Positions 10,772 to 21,371 of a DNA stretch of 64,000 nt are shown here, piece by piece (the first letter of the stretch is position 1; every line of letters starts with the position of its first letter). Source of the stretch: Picochlorum sp. 'celeri' (taxonomy: Eukaryota; Chlorophyta; Trebouxiophyceae). The notes beneath the pieces were generated by a model. That model was not told the DNA's origin, did no database searches, and worked only from the letters and a program-made list of their open reading frames with translations. The translations under genes and the position numbers were made by a program. The DNA lies in the NCBI GenBank assembly GCA_010909725.1, contig JAACMV010000020.1:620001-684000 (forward strand), given 5' to 3'.

Positions 10772-12670
10772 TTATGTAGCACCGATTCTGTGCCAACTGT
10801 CCACCGCAATTGGAGCCTGCAATAAATGATCTGGAATGCCAAAAGCATCACAGAGATCCAGAGCAAGAGGCCCTTTCGAAGACGATGACGACGACGTTGA
10901 TGCAAAATACAGACATAAATCATTAATTTGATTCCGGATGGCAGCGACAGACCTTCCTGGGAGTACTCCATGTTCCAAATAGGTTGTCAGACCAGCTTCA
11001 ACACGGCTCAGTCCATATAGTATGCATAATTTGGTCAATGCATCCTTCCACGCCACAGGCACTGAATTCAACTCTTCCATAAACATGGTATATGTTGACG
11101 AGTCCACCGACGCCCAACCCAGAGCAACCACCCTATCCAAATTGCATTCATATGCATTCCTCATTGATGATGCCAACTCTTGAACAAGACCATGTGTGAG
11201 CATATCACACCTCCAGGAAAGCAATGCTTTAATACACTCCAGTCCTAAATTTTCATGCCGAACAGATGATGGAAGAACAGGAGGCTGTGCCTTCTTTTTC
11301 ATTCCTACATCAATCAGTGACTTTGCCACCTGTTGCATCATGACTGTATTATCTCCCTCAAACGTCACATCAACATTCATATCATTCAACATTGGACCAA
11401 TCTTGTTCGCAGCAAGAAATCCCATGCCTCCACAGCATTCTCTGCATTCTTGGAGAATCTGCACACGATGCCATGTCGCAGCTGCTTTCAACCCAGAGGA
11501 CAACACATGCACCACCTTGGCATTCTTTGCCGAATCCCCAGACAGGCCAATATATTTGCATTTCAGCAGAGAAAGATGCATAGCATACGTTGTTGCTAAT
11601 GCTGGAATCAATCGTCGCTGCTGCGTCACATACTGTATAATTGGGGTATTTGCAAACTGAGGACGTGCACACGAATATCTCAATGCAATTGTCACACCAC
11701 TCTTGCACGCATCCACCGCAGCCTGAGCAATCAACATTCTCCCAGTCGTAAGCCCCGACACCATTGTTCCAAACCGTTGGTTCGGATCTGATATAGGGGA
11801 TGAATACCTACCCTGGGCATCAACAGATGCATACCTATCCAGCAGCGCATCCCTCGGCACCCGCACATGATCAAACCATATTTGCCCATTATCCACCCCA
11901 TTCAATCCCTGTTTCGCTCCATTATCCTTTATCCTCACTCCAGGGACAATAGTACCCTGGTCATCCCTCAACCGAACAATAAACACATGAGGCCCCTGCC
12001 ATGTCTTGTCAATTGTCAATTGAGCAAACACGGCACAAATCTTTGCCGTCGACCCAGCACCTCCAATCCAAAACTTGGAAGCTTCATTATGAGGCGTATG
12101 AATCACAAACATCCCACTCGCTCTGTCATATTCGGCCGTGGTTTCAATACCCATCACATTACTTCCATGCCCAAGCTCCGTCATTCCAAAACACCCAGGC
12201 AACTCCAATGTATCCATCTTTGGCAGAAACTCTTTATGATGCTTCTCTGTTCCCAGTTTCACAATCGTCCCTCCACACAATGTGAAATGAACCCCACTCT
12301 TAATCGCCATGGAATAATCACAAAACGACAGCGACTCCAACGCCGCCTGAAACTTTAACGGGTCTTTGGCATAATCCGTAACTGAGAAAAACCCTTGTCG
12401 AACAAATTTGACCACACGCTGCATCGTCAGCTCCCGAAACCCTTCCAAACTCTGCTGATAATTTGGCATGTACAAGGGGTCGTTCAAAAAGTCGAAAATA
12501 GCCTCTCGTAACTCTCGGTTATCCCTCACCAACCATTGATTCAGTGAATCATAAGCAACCATTCCCTGGCCATGGGGTTGCGTTGCGATACCACTGGCAA
12601 GGACATTGTTCCGCGTCAGATGACTCGCGAGAACTGCCAATCTCCGCTTCTTTTCCGTCTCTCCATCCAT
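10772..12670 (-). CDS. ACX: Peroxisomal acyl-CoA oxidase
   Basis: FAD enzyme for the first step of peroxisomal fatty-acid beta-oxidation, making trans-2-enoyl-CoA and hydrogen peroxide. Intronless, about 632 residues, the usual length. The acyl-CoA dehydrogenase-like middle domain has GCFGMTELGHGSNVMGIET, followed by KFWIGGAG; the C-terminal part has LQECRECCGGMGFLAANKIG and the FEGDNTVMMQQ signature. The N-terminus contains RLAVLASHL at residues 10-18, a perfect PTS2 nonapeptide (R-L-x5-H-L). The C-terminus (RIGAT) is not a PTS1. This PTS2-only targeting resembles plant ACX3. A GTCACGTGAC palindrome lies 96 bp upstream of the ATG. Confidence 0.93.
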   Translation of the reverse strand: MDGETEKKRRLAVLASHLTRNNVLASGIATQPHGQGMVAYDSLNQWLVRDNRELREAIFDFLNDPLYMPNYQQSLEGFRELTMQRVVKFVRQGFFSVTDYAKDPLKFQAALESLSFCDYSMAIKSGVHFTLCGGTIVKLGTEKHHKEFLPKMDTLELPGCFGMTELGHGSNVMGIETTAEYDRASGMFVIHTPHNEASKFWIGGAGSTAKICAVFAQLTIDKTWQGPHVFIVRLRDDQGTIVPGVRIKDNGAKQGLNGVDNGQIWFDHVRVPRDALLDRYASVDAQGRYSSPISDPNQRFGTMVSGLTTGRMLIAQAAVDACKSGVTIALRYSCARPQFANTPIIQYVTQQRRLIPALATTYAMHLSLLKCKYIGLSGDSAKNAKVVHVLSSGLKAAATWHRVQILQECRECCGGMGFLAANKIGPMLNDMNVDVTFEGDNTVMMQQVAKSLIDVGMKKKAQPPVLPSSVRHENLGLECIKALLSWRCDMLTHGLVQELASSMRNAYECNLDRVVALGWASVDSSTYTMFMEELNSVPVAWKDALTKLCILYGLSRVEAGLTTYLEHGVLPGRSVAAIRNQINDLCLYFASTSSSSSSKGPLALDLCDAFGIPDHLLQAPIAVDSWHRIGAT

Positions 12671-13229
12671 ATTGTATATGAAATAGCAGTATTAAAACCC
12701 TATAATGTGATTTTATAATATTTCCTTCCCTTATTTGATTTTTTTGGTGTAGGACGAGGAGAAGAGTCACGTGACCCAGCGCTGGCTACACTCACTGACT
12801 CATGAGCTTCTTCTTCTTGCAAGAGCATGATGATGGAAAAGAACCTACCAACCTACTGAGCTTGCGTCTCTTTTTCTCTTTCTCTCAATGGATCAGTGTG
12901 ATTTTGATCGATCAGCATCAGGTGTGTCGAGAGAGCATTATTTTTTAAATAAGACGTGGCAACAGAAGAAGAAGAAGAAGAAGGACATGGCTTGGAGTTG
13001 CGCCCTGGGAATGCAATGCGCATTGCGAGATATCAGTGATCCAGACAATGCCATATCACATGGATACTACTTTTTAAAAAGATATTATTATTGATGCAAT
13101 TCATGTATTGTAAAACTGGATTCATAGCAGTGTCAGGCGCAAGACGAGTTGATCGCATGCACATGTGAGCCATGTCAATTGCTTTGTTGTTGTTGTTGGC
13201 ATGATTGTCAACTTGCAGTTGATTGATTG
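12671..13229. other. Intergenic between ACX and QTRT2
   Basis: 559 bp between two divergent genes. A 68-codon frame at 12888-13094 is Lys-rich through a GAA-type simple repeat and shows no family features, so I do not call it. Apart from the E-box palindrome listed separately and short A/T runs, I see nothing further. Confidence 0.4.
12766..12775. promoter_or_regulatory. E-box/G-box palindrome GTCACGTGAC
   Basis: A perfect 10-bp palindrome with a CACGTG core, 96 bp upstream of the acyl-CoA oxidase ATG and within the shared ACX/QTRT2 promoter. A second palindrome, CAGCGCTG, follows at about 12778. CACGTG cores are bound by bHLH and plant bZIP factors. Binding here is inferred. Confidence 0.4.
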
Positions 13230-14519
13230 ATGGAATTCCATATTATACATGCATCAAAGCATGATGGTGCGAATAATAATACCGCGGATGGTTTGAAGAA
13301 GAATCTTGCTGGTCGTTTGGGCCAGGTGGTACGTAGTAGCCAGATGGAACATGCTGGACGGGAGCAGCGACTCGAGACTCCCTGTGTGATGGTGCATACG
13401 ACGCGTGGTTGCTCTCCTCATATGACATGGGACTCTCTGGAGAGAGTGAAAGATGCGTGTGGAGGGCAGGGGTGGGCGGTGCAGGCTGATGTGTTGCATA
13501 TATCTGATGCACAGCAGGCAGAGGTGTTGAGACTGTATATACAAGAGGGGAGACGGGGTCGCTCCTTTATGGGGTATCCAGAGGATGCGATTCTTGTAGC
13601 TACGCCGAGAGATCCGTGTGTGTATGAATATATTGGTGCTGTGAAGAATTCAACTGATGATGGGGCATCGATTGTGACCATGGGTGGTGCAACAATGCTG
13701 CGCCCTGAAGAATATATGACGCTGGCTGGGTATGTTGAGGCGGATATTATAGTTGGTTTAGGAGATGAGGTTGTGTCGGACTCGAAAATGTCTCGTGTGG
13801 TGGCATCCTCAAAGAGGACTGTTGCATGGATGGACCGAATACTGCAGCAAAGGCGGGTGCAGGGAGACGAGACGTTGAAGAAAAGACCCCTTTTGGTGTG
13901 CCCAATAGTAGGTGGGCGTGATGTGAAGAGTAGAAGAGATGCGTTGGAGCACATACGGCCGTGCATTGCTGCCTCTGATGGTGTGTATATATCTGGTTTG
14001 GGGACTGGAGAGTCATTTCATGAGCGCCAGGATATTCTTCGTTCAATTATTGATGCTGTGCCAGCAGAAAAGATTCGAATAGCATCAGGAATCTCACACC
14101 CAGGGGATATGCTTCAGGCGATCGCCTGTGGCGTGGATATGTTTGATACGTCCTATGTCCACATGGTGACACGGGCTGGATATGCATTACATTTTCCTCT
14201 CTCTCTGCGCGACTTGATTCAGAAGAATGCTGAGCAGCAGCGTCGCGATGATAAAACCAAATTAAATATATGGTCTCCAGAGTTGAAACGAGATGCATCC
14301 CCGCTCGTGGAGCATTGCCCATGTGATACATGCCAACGGCATACAAGATCATATCTTCATCACTTGTTTGTCACCCATGAGATGACGGGTCAGGTGCTCC
14401 TCGAGCACCATAATACCTTGTATATACAAGAATTTCTCAGACACGTACGGGATGCGATCCGACATGATGTATTTTCGGACTATTTGGATGCTTGGAAAGA
14501 GTACATGATGATGGCATGA
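13230..14519 (+). CDS. QTRT2: Queuine tRNA-ribosyltransferase accessory subunit 2
   Basis: Non-catalytic partner of QTRT1 in the eukaryotic tRNA-guanine transglycosylase that puts queuosine at the wobble position of GUN-anticodon tRNAs. Single exon, about 429 residues. The TIM-barrel TGT fold is recognisable (YISGLGTGES, IRIASGISHPGDMLQAIACG, VDMFDTSY). The zinc site is near residues 363-392 as CPCDTC followed by HHLFVTHEM. FDTSY in place of the catalytic FDCV-type segment of QTRT1 supports subunit 2. The frame extends three bases upstream only through TTG, so ATG 13230 is used. The presence of QTRT2 implies the organism obtains queuine from food or symbionts, or recycles it, since eukaryotes do not make it. 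Confidence 0.9.
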   Translation: MEFHIIHASKHDGANNNTADGLKKNLAGRLGQVVRSSQMEHAGREQRLETPCVMVHTTRGCSPHMTWDSLERVKDACGGQGWAVQADVLHISDAQQAEVLRLYIQEGRRGRSFMGYPEDAILVATPRDPCVYEYIGAVKNSTDDGASIVTMGGATMLRPEEYMTLAGYVEADIIVGLGDEVVSDSKMSRVVASSKRTVAWMDRILQQRRVQGDETLKKRPLLVCPIVGGRDVKSRRDALEHIRPCIAASDGVYISGLGTGESFHERQDILRSIIDAVPAEKIRIASGISHPGDMLQAIACGVDMFDTSYVHMVTRAGYALHFPLSLRDLIQKNAEQQRRDDKTKLNIWSPELKRDASPLVEHCPCDTCQRHTRSYLHHLFVTHEMTGQVLLEHHNTLYIQEFLRHVRDAIRHDVFSDYLDAWKEYMMMA

Positions 14520-14699
14520 TGACTCGCTTCCTTTCATTTCACTGAATACGTTTCACAGCATCAATATATACATGTATGTACTGTTACATTACATATGCAA
14601 GAAGAATATCCGTATGCCTTGGTTTCCAGTGCATGGAGGAGGAAAAGGAAGAAGAGGAGAAAAAAACAAACAAAAACCAAAAGTTACTACAATCACTAT

Positions 14700-15112
14700 T
14701 TATTTGCCTTGCTTGAACACATCATTCCGCATCCCCTTGGTCAGCTCTTCCTTGAACACTGTAAAGAAATCTGATGACTTTTCAGTAAAACCTTCTTTAT
14801 GCTCCAAGCCCTTTTTCGAGACATCTGTAAAGAATGCATTGGACCTGACAGCAAACCTCTGAAACACCTTGCTATTCGCTAGAGTATCCACCAATACCTG
14901 CATTGCGTGTATCAGATAGTTATTGTAACAAACTAGTTGCTTTACACTTACAGGGGACCCGTGTATTGGGCAGATTGCGAACGCACCTCTTGGACCAGGT
15001 AATTTGCGACGCGCTGGAAAAACGACTGCAATATACACACGAAGAAGGAAACACTGTTAATAAAAATACATGTAAATCTATTAATAAGGCAGTGTTGTTC
15101 CATAACGCACCA
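14700..15112 (-). CDS. 79-residue conserved plant-type protein with an intron after the ATG
   Basis: Three exons reconstructed: the bare initiator codon at 15112-15110, then 15025-14987 (13 codons) and 14897-14700. Introns 15026-15109 (84 bp, GTGCGT donor) and 14898-14986 (89 bp, GTGCGT donor) are both phase 0. The product begins MSFFQRVANYLVQE and continues VLVDTLANSKVFQRFAVRSN, ending in a Lys/Phe-rich helical tail. Small plant proteins with the pattern xxFxQRFAxY...NEVLVxxLANSxxFQRFAVRT are known to me but uncharacterised, and this supports the joins. A competing GTAAGT donor at about 14945 would put exon 3 out of frame. The first exon is the least certain part. Confidence 0.6.
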
Positions 15113-15295
15113 TTGTCTTGTTCTGTTTTGAAGCAGACGCTTTTACTACAACACGTGAAACTCTGTTTTACAACAGGTTGTGCGAATGGTATGCAAGAGA
15201 ATTTGAATTTTATTACTATATTTCTTTTTTGCCTGCGGTCAGCAGTGAAAAGAAGTACCTGCCTGCTATGAGCAGCAGGAGATGTTGCAGCATGC

Positions 15296-18119
15296 TCATT
15301 CCAGAGCTGAATGCCTGTCACTTGCAGTTGGCCTTGGTGACGAGTCAAATTGATCTCCACCCTTCTCAACGGGATGGAAGTCACTCATGGATATTTGAGT
15401 GGGTACTGCAGGACTCGATGCCATTGTCGAGGCAGGCAGTGGACAGGGCTTTAGAGAATCCAATGTAGGTCCCTCGACCAGTGCCCCACTGTCACTGAAA
15501 TGGCATAGTAGTCTCTCCCAGAGTGGATTCTTGACCAATGTATCCGGATTTCCTAGCATGATTAAACCATATCGAGCGCGTGTGATGGAGACGTTGAGTC
15601 TTCTGGGGTCTGATAGGAAGCCAACACCCTGGAATTCATTTGATCGAACGCATGAAAAGATGATAAAGTCCTTCTCTCGTCCCTGGAATGCATCTACGCT
15701 CGACACTTCAACATCAGCCATCGACATGCCTCGTACCATGCCCCCACGGACTAACTTGGATTGAATTTGTTCCCTTTGTCCCTCGTATGGCGTGATGATG
15801 CCTATGCTGGATGGCTGGGTGCCCAACTCTAGAAGCCGAGCAACAATACTGGATATTGCCATGGACTCTGCTCTGTTGAGGTAGGAAATTCCCGAAGAAG
15901 ACATTTCCTCGATTCCACGCTGTGACCAGAACATCATGGGGGCGTCCTTTGATGGCCATGGGAAATGGATGGTGTTTGGCCGATCCTCTGCACGCAGACC
16001 ATTTTTCAGGGTGCCTTCATAGAATGTCTTGGATGGAAATGCAGAGAGCGCTGGATGCATCCTATACTGCACGTCCAATCGAACAGGATCCTTGCTGTTT
16101 TGCATAATTCTTTCAAATAAGCTTTGTCCAAGACCAAATTGTTTCGCTCGACGGTTGATAATGACTGGTCCCAACTGGCATTGGTCACCAATCAAGATGA
16201 GATGCTCACATCCCCTTGCAATTGGGATCAGTGATTCTGCCTCTGTCGACTGCGTGCATTCATCAATCAGCACTGTTTTGAAATTTAGACGGGATAGTCT
16301 TGGATCTGCAGAACACACACACGTGACGCAGATGACATCTGCTGATTGAAGCACCCGTTCCTCCAGCTTTGCTTGAATCTCGCGATATCTTTTCAAATCC
16401 TCTTTACTCAGGCCCCTTCCAGATTCGATTTTGGCCGACCACGCTCGGTACCTGAGAGCAACTGGATCTGATAGAGTGTTCATTTGTGAGCTTAGAGTCA
16501 GGCGATCCACGGAGCTGCCGATTGCTTCTTGAGTCTTTGACAAGACTCGTGTGACACGAACACCTGTCCTCTCGACTCTTTCTGCAATGTTATCTGCTGC
16601 TGTATTTGATGGAGTTGCCACAAGTATTGTGCCACTTTTTATGTGTGTCAGATGATAGATAATCGCGGCAGCAGTCGTCGTTTTACCTGCAGGTGTCAGG
16701 ATGGTGCAGTCAAAAAACTACTGTCCTCATAGATTTGTTATATATATCTCAAAAATACATACCTGTACCCGGGGGTCCCTGAATCAACGATATTGGACAC
16801 TTCAATGCGTTTTTAATGGCTTTCTCTTGTGATGGATTGATGTTCTCGATCCCTGGCGCTGAAAGATTGTCTGGAACCTTGAACTCCATGCAAAACTTGT
16901 GAGAAATGTCATGATATTCTTGGCCGAGGAGTAAATGGCGCAGGTATTGTGACAGACAGTCTTCATCTTTCACGATACGATCGAATGCATCATACATTCG
17001 CTCATACTGAGTTCCCATCCATAAAAATTCCACGCGGTATCCACTCCTGGCAGGCCTTGGTGGACGTCCTGAAGAATTCTGCTTACGGCTCTTTGTCACG
17101 AACGCCGTGATATGCTTTGATCTTTGATCATACTCCACAATAATACATTCATATTCACATGGATATGAAGGATGGGTAATGAGTATACGGTCACCCAATC
17201 TAACTGCATGTGTATCCAACCTCCGTGGTGTGACAAACTGAGCAACTTGTCTTGCATCCCGAGTGCTCCAGTGGATGTCAACATGTGTCTGCGTTTGCTG
17301 CTGTTTGACGTATTTACTACTTTTTACTTCCAGATTGATCAGATTACTAAAGATTGCCTGGTATACCGGGGCATCAGGGTATGACAATGCTACTGGCAAA
17401 ATCTCCTCTCGTTGTGGCACCTCTCTGTGCCTCACATCACCAATCACTGCGAACATTTTCCCACGTTTCCACATATCCTCCAGTTTATTTACTTCTCTGA
17501 CGCTCACTTTTCGACGAAATCGCATATCAGCCTGACTTGGGCGTGACACAAGCCAATCAACAACCATCTTGTCCTGGATCAATGGAGCCCAATCAGATTC
17601 TGTATGCCTCACACTCTTTGAGAATGTGGTCTCATGATCATCGAACACATCCTTTGACAAGATTGTCATTTTGTTTCCGGTGGACACATAGCCGAGAGAT
17701 AGTATATCTTTGGTCCCAGTCGCACAGCAACACAAGTCTCCCCCTGCCACGAGAGACTCCAAAGCCACAGACTCGTGCATGCGAAACTCTCTACACCCAG
17801 ATCTGAGAGCGTGATGGACAATGCAAGATATTTTCCCAAGCATCCTTCCGTTGCAAAACCATTTGCCAGTCGAGACACATTGCATCACACTCTTTGGGTT
17901 GTACAAACCACAGTATGAGCAAGCCCATACGGGCAACACAGCGGGCTCCGAGTCAATCTCCGCATCCTCCATACCCAATGATGACACACATCCAACACTA
18001 TCGCTGATGGGGGATGACTCTTGAACAACCGCCAACGCATCTGTGCTCAGAACGTCATCAGCGTAACCGTTATCTTGCGGTTGGTTAAAAACCGGCGATG
18101 ATTCGATCACTGATACCAT
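15296..18119 (-). CDS. UPF1: Nonsense-mediated decay RNA helicase UPF1
   Basis: SF1 RNA helicase at the centre of nonsense-mediated mRNA decay. Exons 18119-16763 and 16686-15296; the 76-bp intron 16687-16762 is phase 1 and splits the P-loop GPPGTG|KTTT. Product about 915 residues, shorter than human UPF1. Order: CH domain (CSYCGLYNP, KWFCNGR) at about 65-220, stalk and 1B regions, then helicase motifs with LIDECTQSTEAE, GDQCQLGP, QYRMHPALSAFPS, SVDAFQGREKDF and RRLNVSITRARYG. It ends LLCHFSDSGALVEGP plus a short Ser/Pro tail without a clear SQ cluster. In the CH domain the region matching human CRQPC has no cysteines. The 1B domain is also divergent. Confidence 0.93.
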
Positions 18120-18334
18120 TAAGAACTCTTTTAATGATGAGAAAAATTAGATTATGGTAGAAGTAAGCCTTTAAATGCGCTAATGGCTGTTCACTTGCAA
18201 TTCGGAACAACTGCCTTTGCAATGGAGGCAGAGACCTGCGTGGACCGTTGAGGAAATTGTCCTTTCGGGTTCTATTTAAATAGATATGTATGAATATTAA
18301 ATATTGTAAACTCAGACAGTCATTGTATAAACGA

Positions 18335-21023
18335 TCAGAGAAAGAGAATCACGTCATCTATGGAACACATGCTAGATATGCCAAGCCCTCGGCAACCGAC
18401 AAACAGGGTCAGGAATACGAGAACAAGGCATGCTATGGTGATCAGTATCCCGAATCTGCAGTACCTTGGATTCATACTCATGCCGACAGCTAGAGTGAAA
18501 AAAGCCGACATTGCAAGGGCGCCATGTGTCAGAAGGGAGAGAGAGTCTAGTATCCCTGTTGGGTATGGTTGAACTGACGTTGGGTCGTACATGCCCGCGT
18601 GGACCGAGAATATGAAAGCACCGGTGATGAGTACCCCAACAAAAGCTTGAGAAAGTACTCCCGCGCTTCGCACTGACCATAGTCTGAAAAAGCATCCGAT
18701 GAGAACTCCAAAAAGGCACCCAAAGAGTCCTGTTAAAAGGCTTGAAGGAGCCTGTTCTGTCCCTTGGACCTGTCGGGCCAATAGCGCCCCAGATGTGACA
18801 GCATGGCAGCATGATGTCGTCAGAATGAGGATGGCCAGCGTTCGTAGGGGTGCGTAGGTTTTGAGAGGCTTATTGCTTGTTGTGAGTAGGGGCCTCGGCC
18901 TGCCATTTCTGCTGCTGTATGCTGGCAGAGAGCCATCATCTTCTTTGAGTTTTCCTGCATGCGATGCTCTTGGAAGTATCCAGGCTGATTCCAGCAGATA
19001 ATTTCTGATGATGAGAATGCACATGGCGCCAACAATTGCTGCACTGATTGTGTGGAGCCGTGGAATGGTGTCTGAAAATATCAATTCGCTGGATATGGGT
19101 AGAATTCCAATGGCCGCCATGGCAATCGAAACGAATCCCAAGACAACAGGAACAGGAGTTGCAATGGCATTGACCAACCAGCTCGATACAAGGGTGGCAG
19201 TGAGCAGGCATAGAGAAGGCCATTGTCCAATCTTCAGCGGCATTGCACCCTTCCATGATGATCCAGATGCTGTCGACCCGTCCATTATCCCCGAAACTTT
19301 GCTGGAATTTTCGAGGTACTCAAACAACATTCGGAACCCTTCCAATGCGGCGGCAGACAATGTTGCAGCGCTTGCAACATGTGATGCATTGCAATCCTTC
19401 AATGCATCAGGCAATAATTCTGCAAAAACCATCCAAATCATGCACCCAGCAGCGAATCCCAATGCTATCGGCAAAAGAGACTCGAACATATTCACAAAAA
19501 TGTATGAGGGGACTGCCATGAGGGGTTGGGGCAGGCATGTGAGAATGCTCCAGAGAAGAGCCTCAGGTGCAGATGCCCCTTGGGATACAAGGACTGCAGC
19601 TTTCGCCATACCTTCTGGAATATTATGCACTCCAATAGCTAACGTTGTGAGAATTCCTTGTGATAATCCTTTCTCCCCACAGAAACTCACGCCAACGCCG
19701 CATCCTTCACCGATTGCATGGGCAGCCATAATTCCAACAATGAGTATCAAACGCTTTGCCCGTTTTCCATGCAAGTGCCCAAAATGAACATCCTCCATCC
19801 CATCCAACGCATTTTTAACAACTTGGATGAATACTGTACCAGCAAGAATGCCAATAAGGACCATAAAGGCGCCGTATGGCTGACCTTCATGCACAAGGTC
19901 AAAACTGGCAGCAAACATGACACCACTTGCAATTGCTGTTGCAAGACCATTCATGCTAGGTGAGAGTGACTTGACGAGAAAGAAAGGAATGGCACCTATC
20001 CCTGCCGACAATGCCATCCCTACAGTTAGAACTGTTACTTGGAGCAAATTTGCAGCGTGGTGCTTGGCATCTTGTGTATCAGCACCATCCATGCTCGTGC
20101 TGCTTGGATTCTTCGGTGTTGCCCCTGTATTGGTATGCTTCAAATATTTTGCATTTGTATCTACCTTTATATGCACAGGTTGTCGTGTTTCAGACGTCTT
20201 TCTGCCATTCTTTTGCTTTACTGCATCGAGCTTCTTCTTCATCCGTTGAGAGAACACATCAGACGTTTCAATCTTCTCTACAGATTTCTCCGCCTGATAA
20301 TCCTCCTCGCTCCCCTGAAATTCATCATCTTCAATATCTTCGTCTTCGTCCTCCAACACTACGTGGCCATCATCATCATCTTCTTCTTCTTCTTCCTCTT
20401 CTTCTTCTTGTTCCTCGTTGTCAATTTGTTCTATCTCATTTTCCTCTAAAACATCTTCCTCATCTTCTTTGCCATCTTTTTCCACAGCATCCTTTTTCTT
20501 CCCAGCAACCTGGCTTCCATCCTTCCTATCCAATATGGCAGACTCGATAGCACCGTCATCAACATGCTTCTTCTGACTCGTCTTCTTGATGTCGGCTACC
20601 GTGCTCTCCTCTTCTGTCTTCTCCTCCTCCCCTACCGATGTCTCCTTCTGCTGCTGCTGCTTTTCTTCTTGTGTGCTTTGCTTTTTCAATCCCTTTTCCA
20701 CCCCAAGAATTGCGGCGTCGATGGCAGCATCATCCACCTTCCTCCTCACCTCTGCCTCTGACCCAACCTTGTCCGTTCCCCCGGTCTACACAGAACACAT
20801 TCGCTCAATTGCCTCAAAAGATCCAATATATTAACCATTCTAGAACATATACATGCCTTGGCTGTGCCAAATCCTATAAAAATGGCACTTTGCGCAAAGA
20901 CACGTGTCCAGATCAGCAATCAAAGTTGCTTACCTCAACCCCCTTTCCAACAACTAAAGCTAAAAGAAGAACAATAACAAATATTCGAGTGATAATCCGC
21001 GGCATACTGAGAATATGCGTCAT
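18335..21023 (-). CDS. ZIP-family metal transporter with signal peptide and acidic lumenal domain
   Basis: Probable zinc or iron transporter of an endomembrane or plasma membrane. Exons 21023-20934 and 20785-18335; intron 20786-20933 (148 bp, GTAAGC donor, TGTAG acceptor), phase 0. Product about 846 residues. The first exon encodes a signal peptide (hydrophobic FVIVLLLALVVG). About 230 soluble residues follow, with long Glu/Asp runs and two copies of a VDDxAIxxAIL motif. ZIP helices then hold the metal-site motifs AAHAIGEGCG and HNIPEG (about residue 415). A long C-terminal half adds further membrane helices. The helix content and length resemble the large plant ZIP proteins such as Arabidopsis At3g08650. 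Substrate is not determined by sequence. Confidence 0.85.
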
Positions 21024-21371
21024 CGTATCCGATACCCCATTGGTCAACAGGGCGTGTCTCTGCAACTGACAACAGTACTGGTCCTTTTACTCATATCCAT
21101 GGCATATTTTACAATCATAAATGTCCATCACTGCTACATCGCGTGCGTAATGGCCAAAAAGCAAGACGATCGACGTCGCCATGCAACAATGCTACCGAGA
21201 GTAGTCAAATATATCGGTCATACAAGTTGTTTGATCGGTCATTGATATCCATTTCCATTTTGAGACAGTTGCATGGACACCGATACATGGCTGATCCCAT
21301 GCGTTACTTAATATTACCAAATAAGCATATTGTTCTAGATTACAAATGAAACAGAAGAGAGCCTGGGAGGA
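21024..21371. promoter_or_regulatory. Divergent promoter region of ZIP and NUP107
   Basis: 348 bp between two head-to-head start codons. No gene is supported; open frames are short. No clear TATA or palindrome stands out. Confidence 0.35.

Noticed and set aside
12888..13094. 68-codon open frame between ACX and QTRT2
   Set aside because: Lys-rich only because of a GAA-type simple repeat; no domain, no partner exon in phase, no sign of conservation.
14940..14950. GTAAGT donor for the 79-residue protein
   Set aside because: A strong consensus donor, but it puts exon 3 out of frame; the GTGCGT donor at 14986 keeps the conserved protein.
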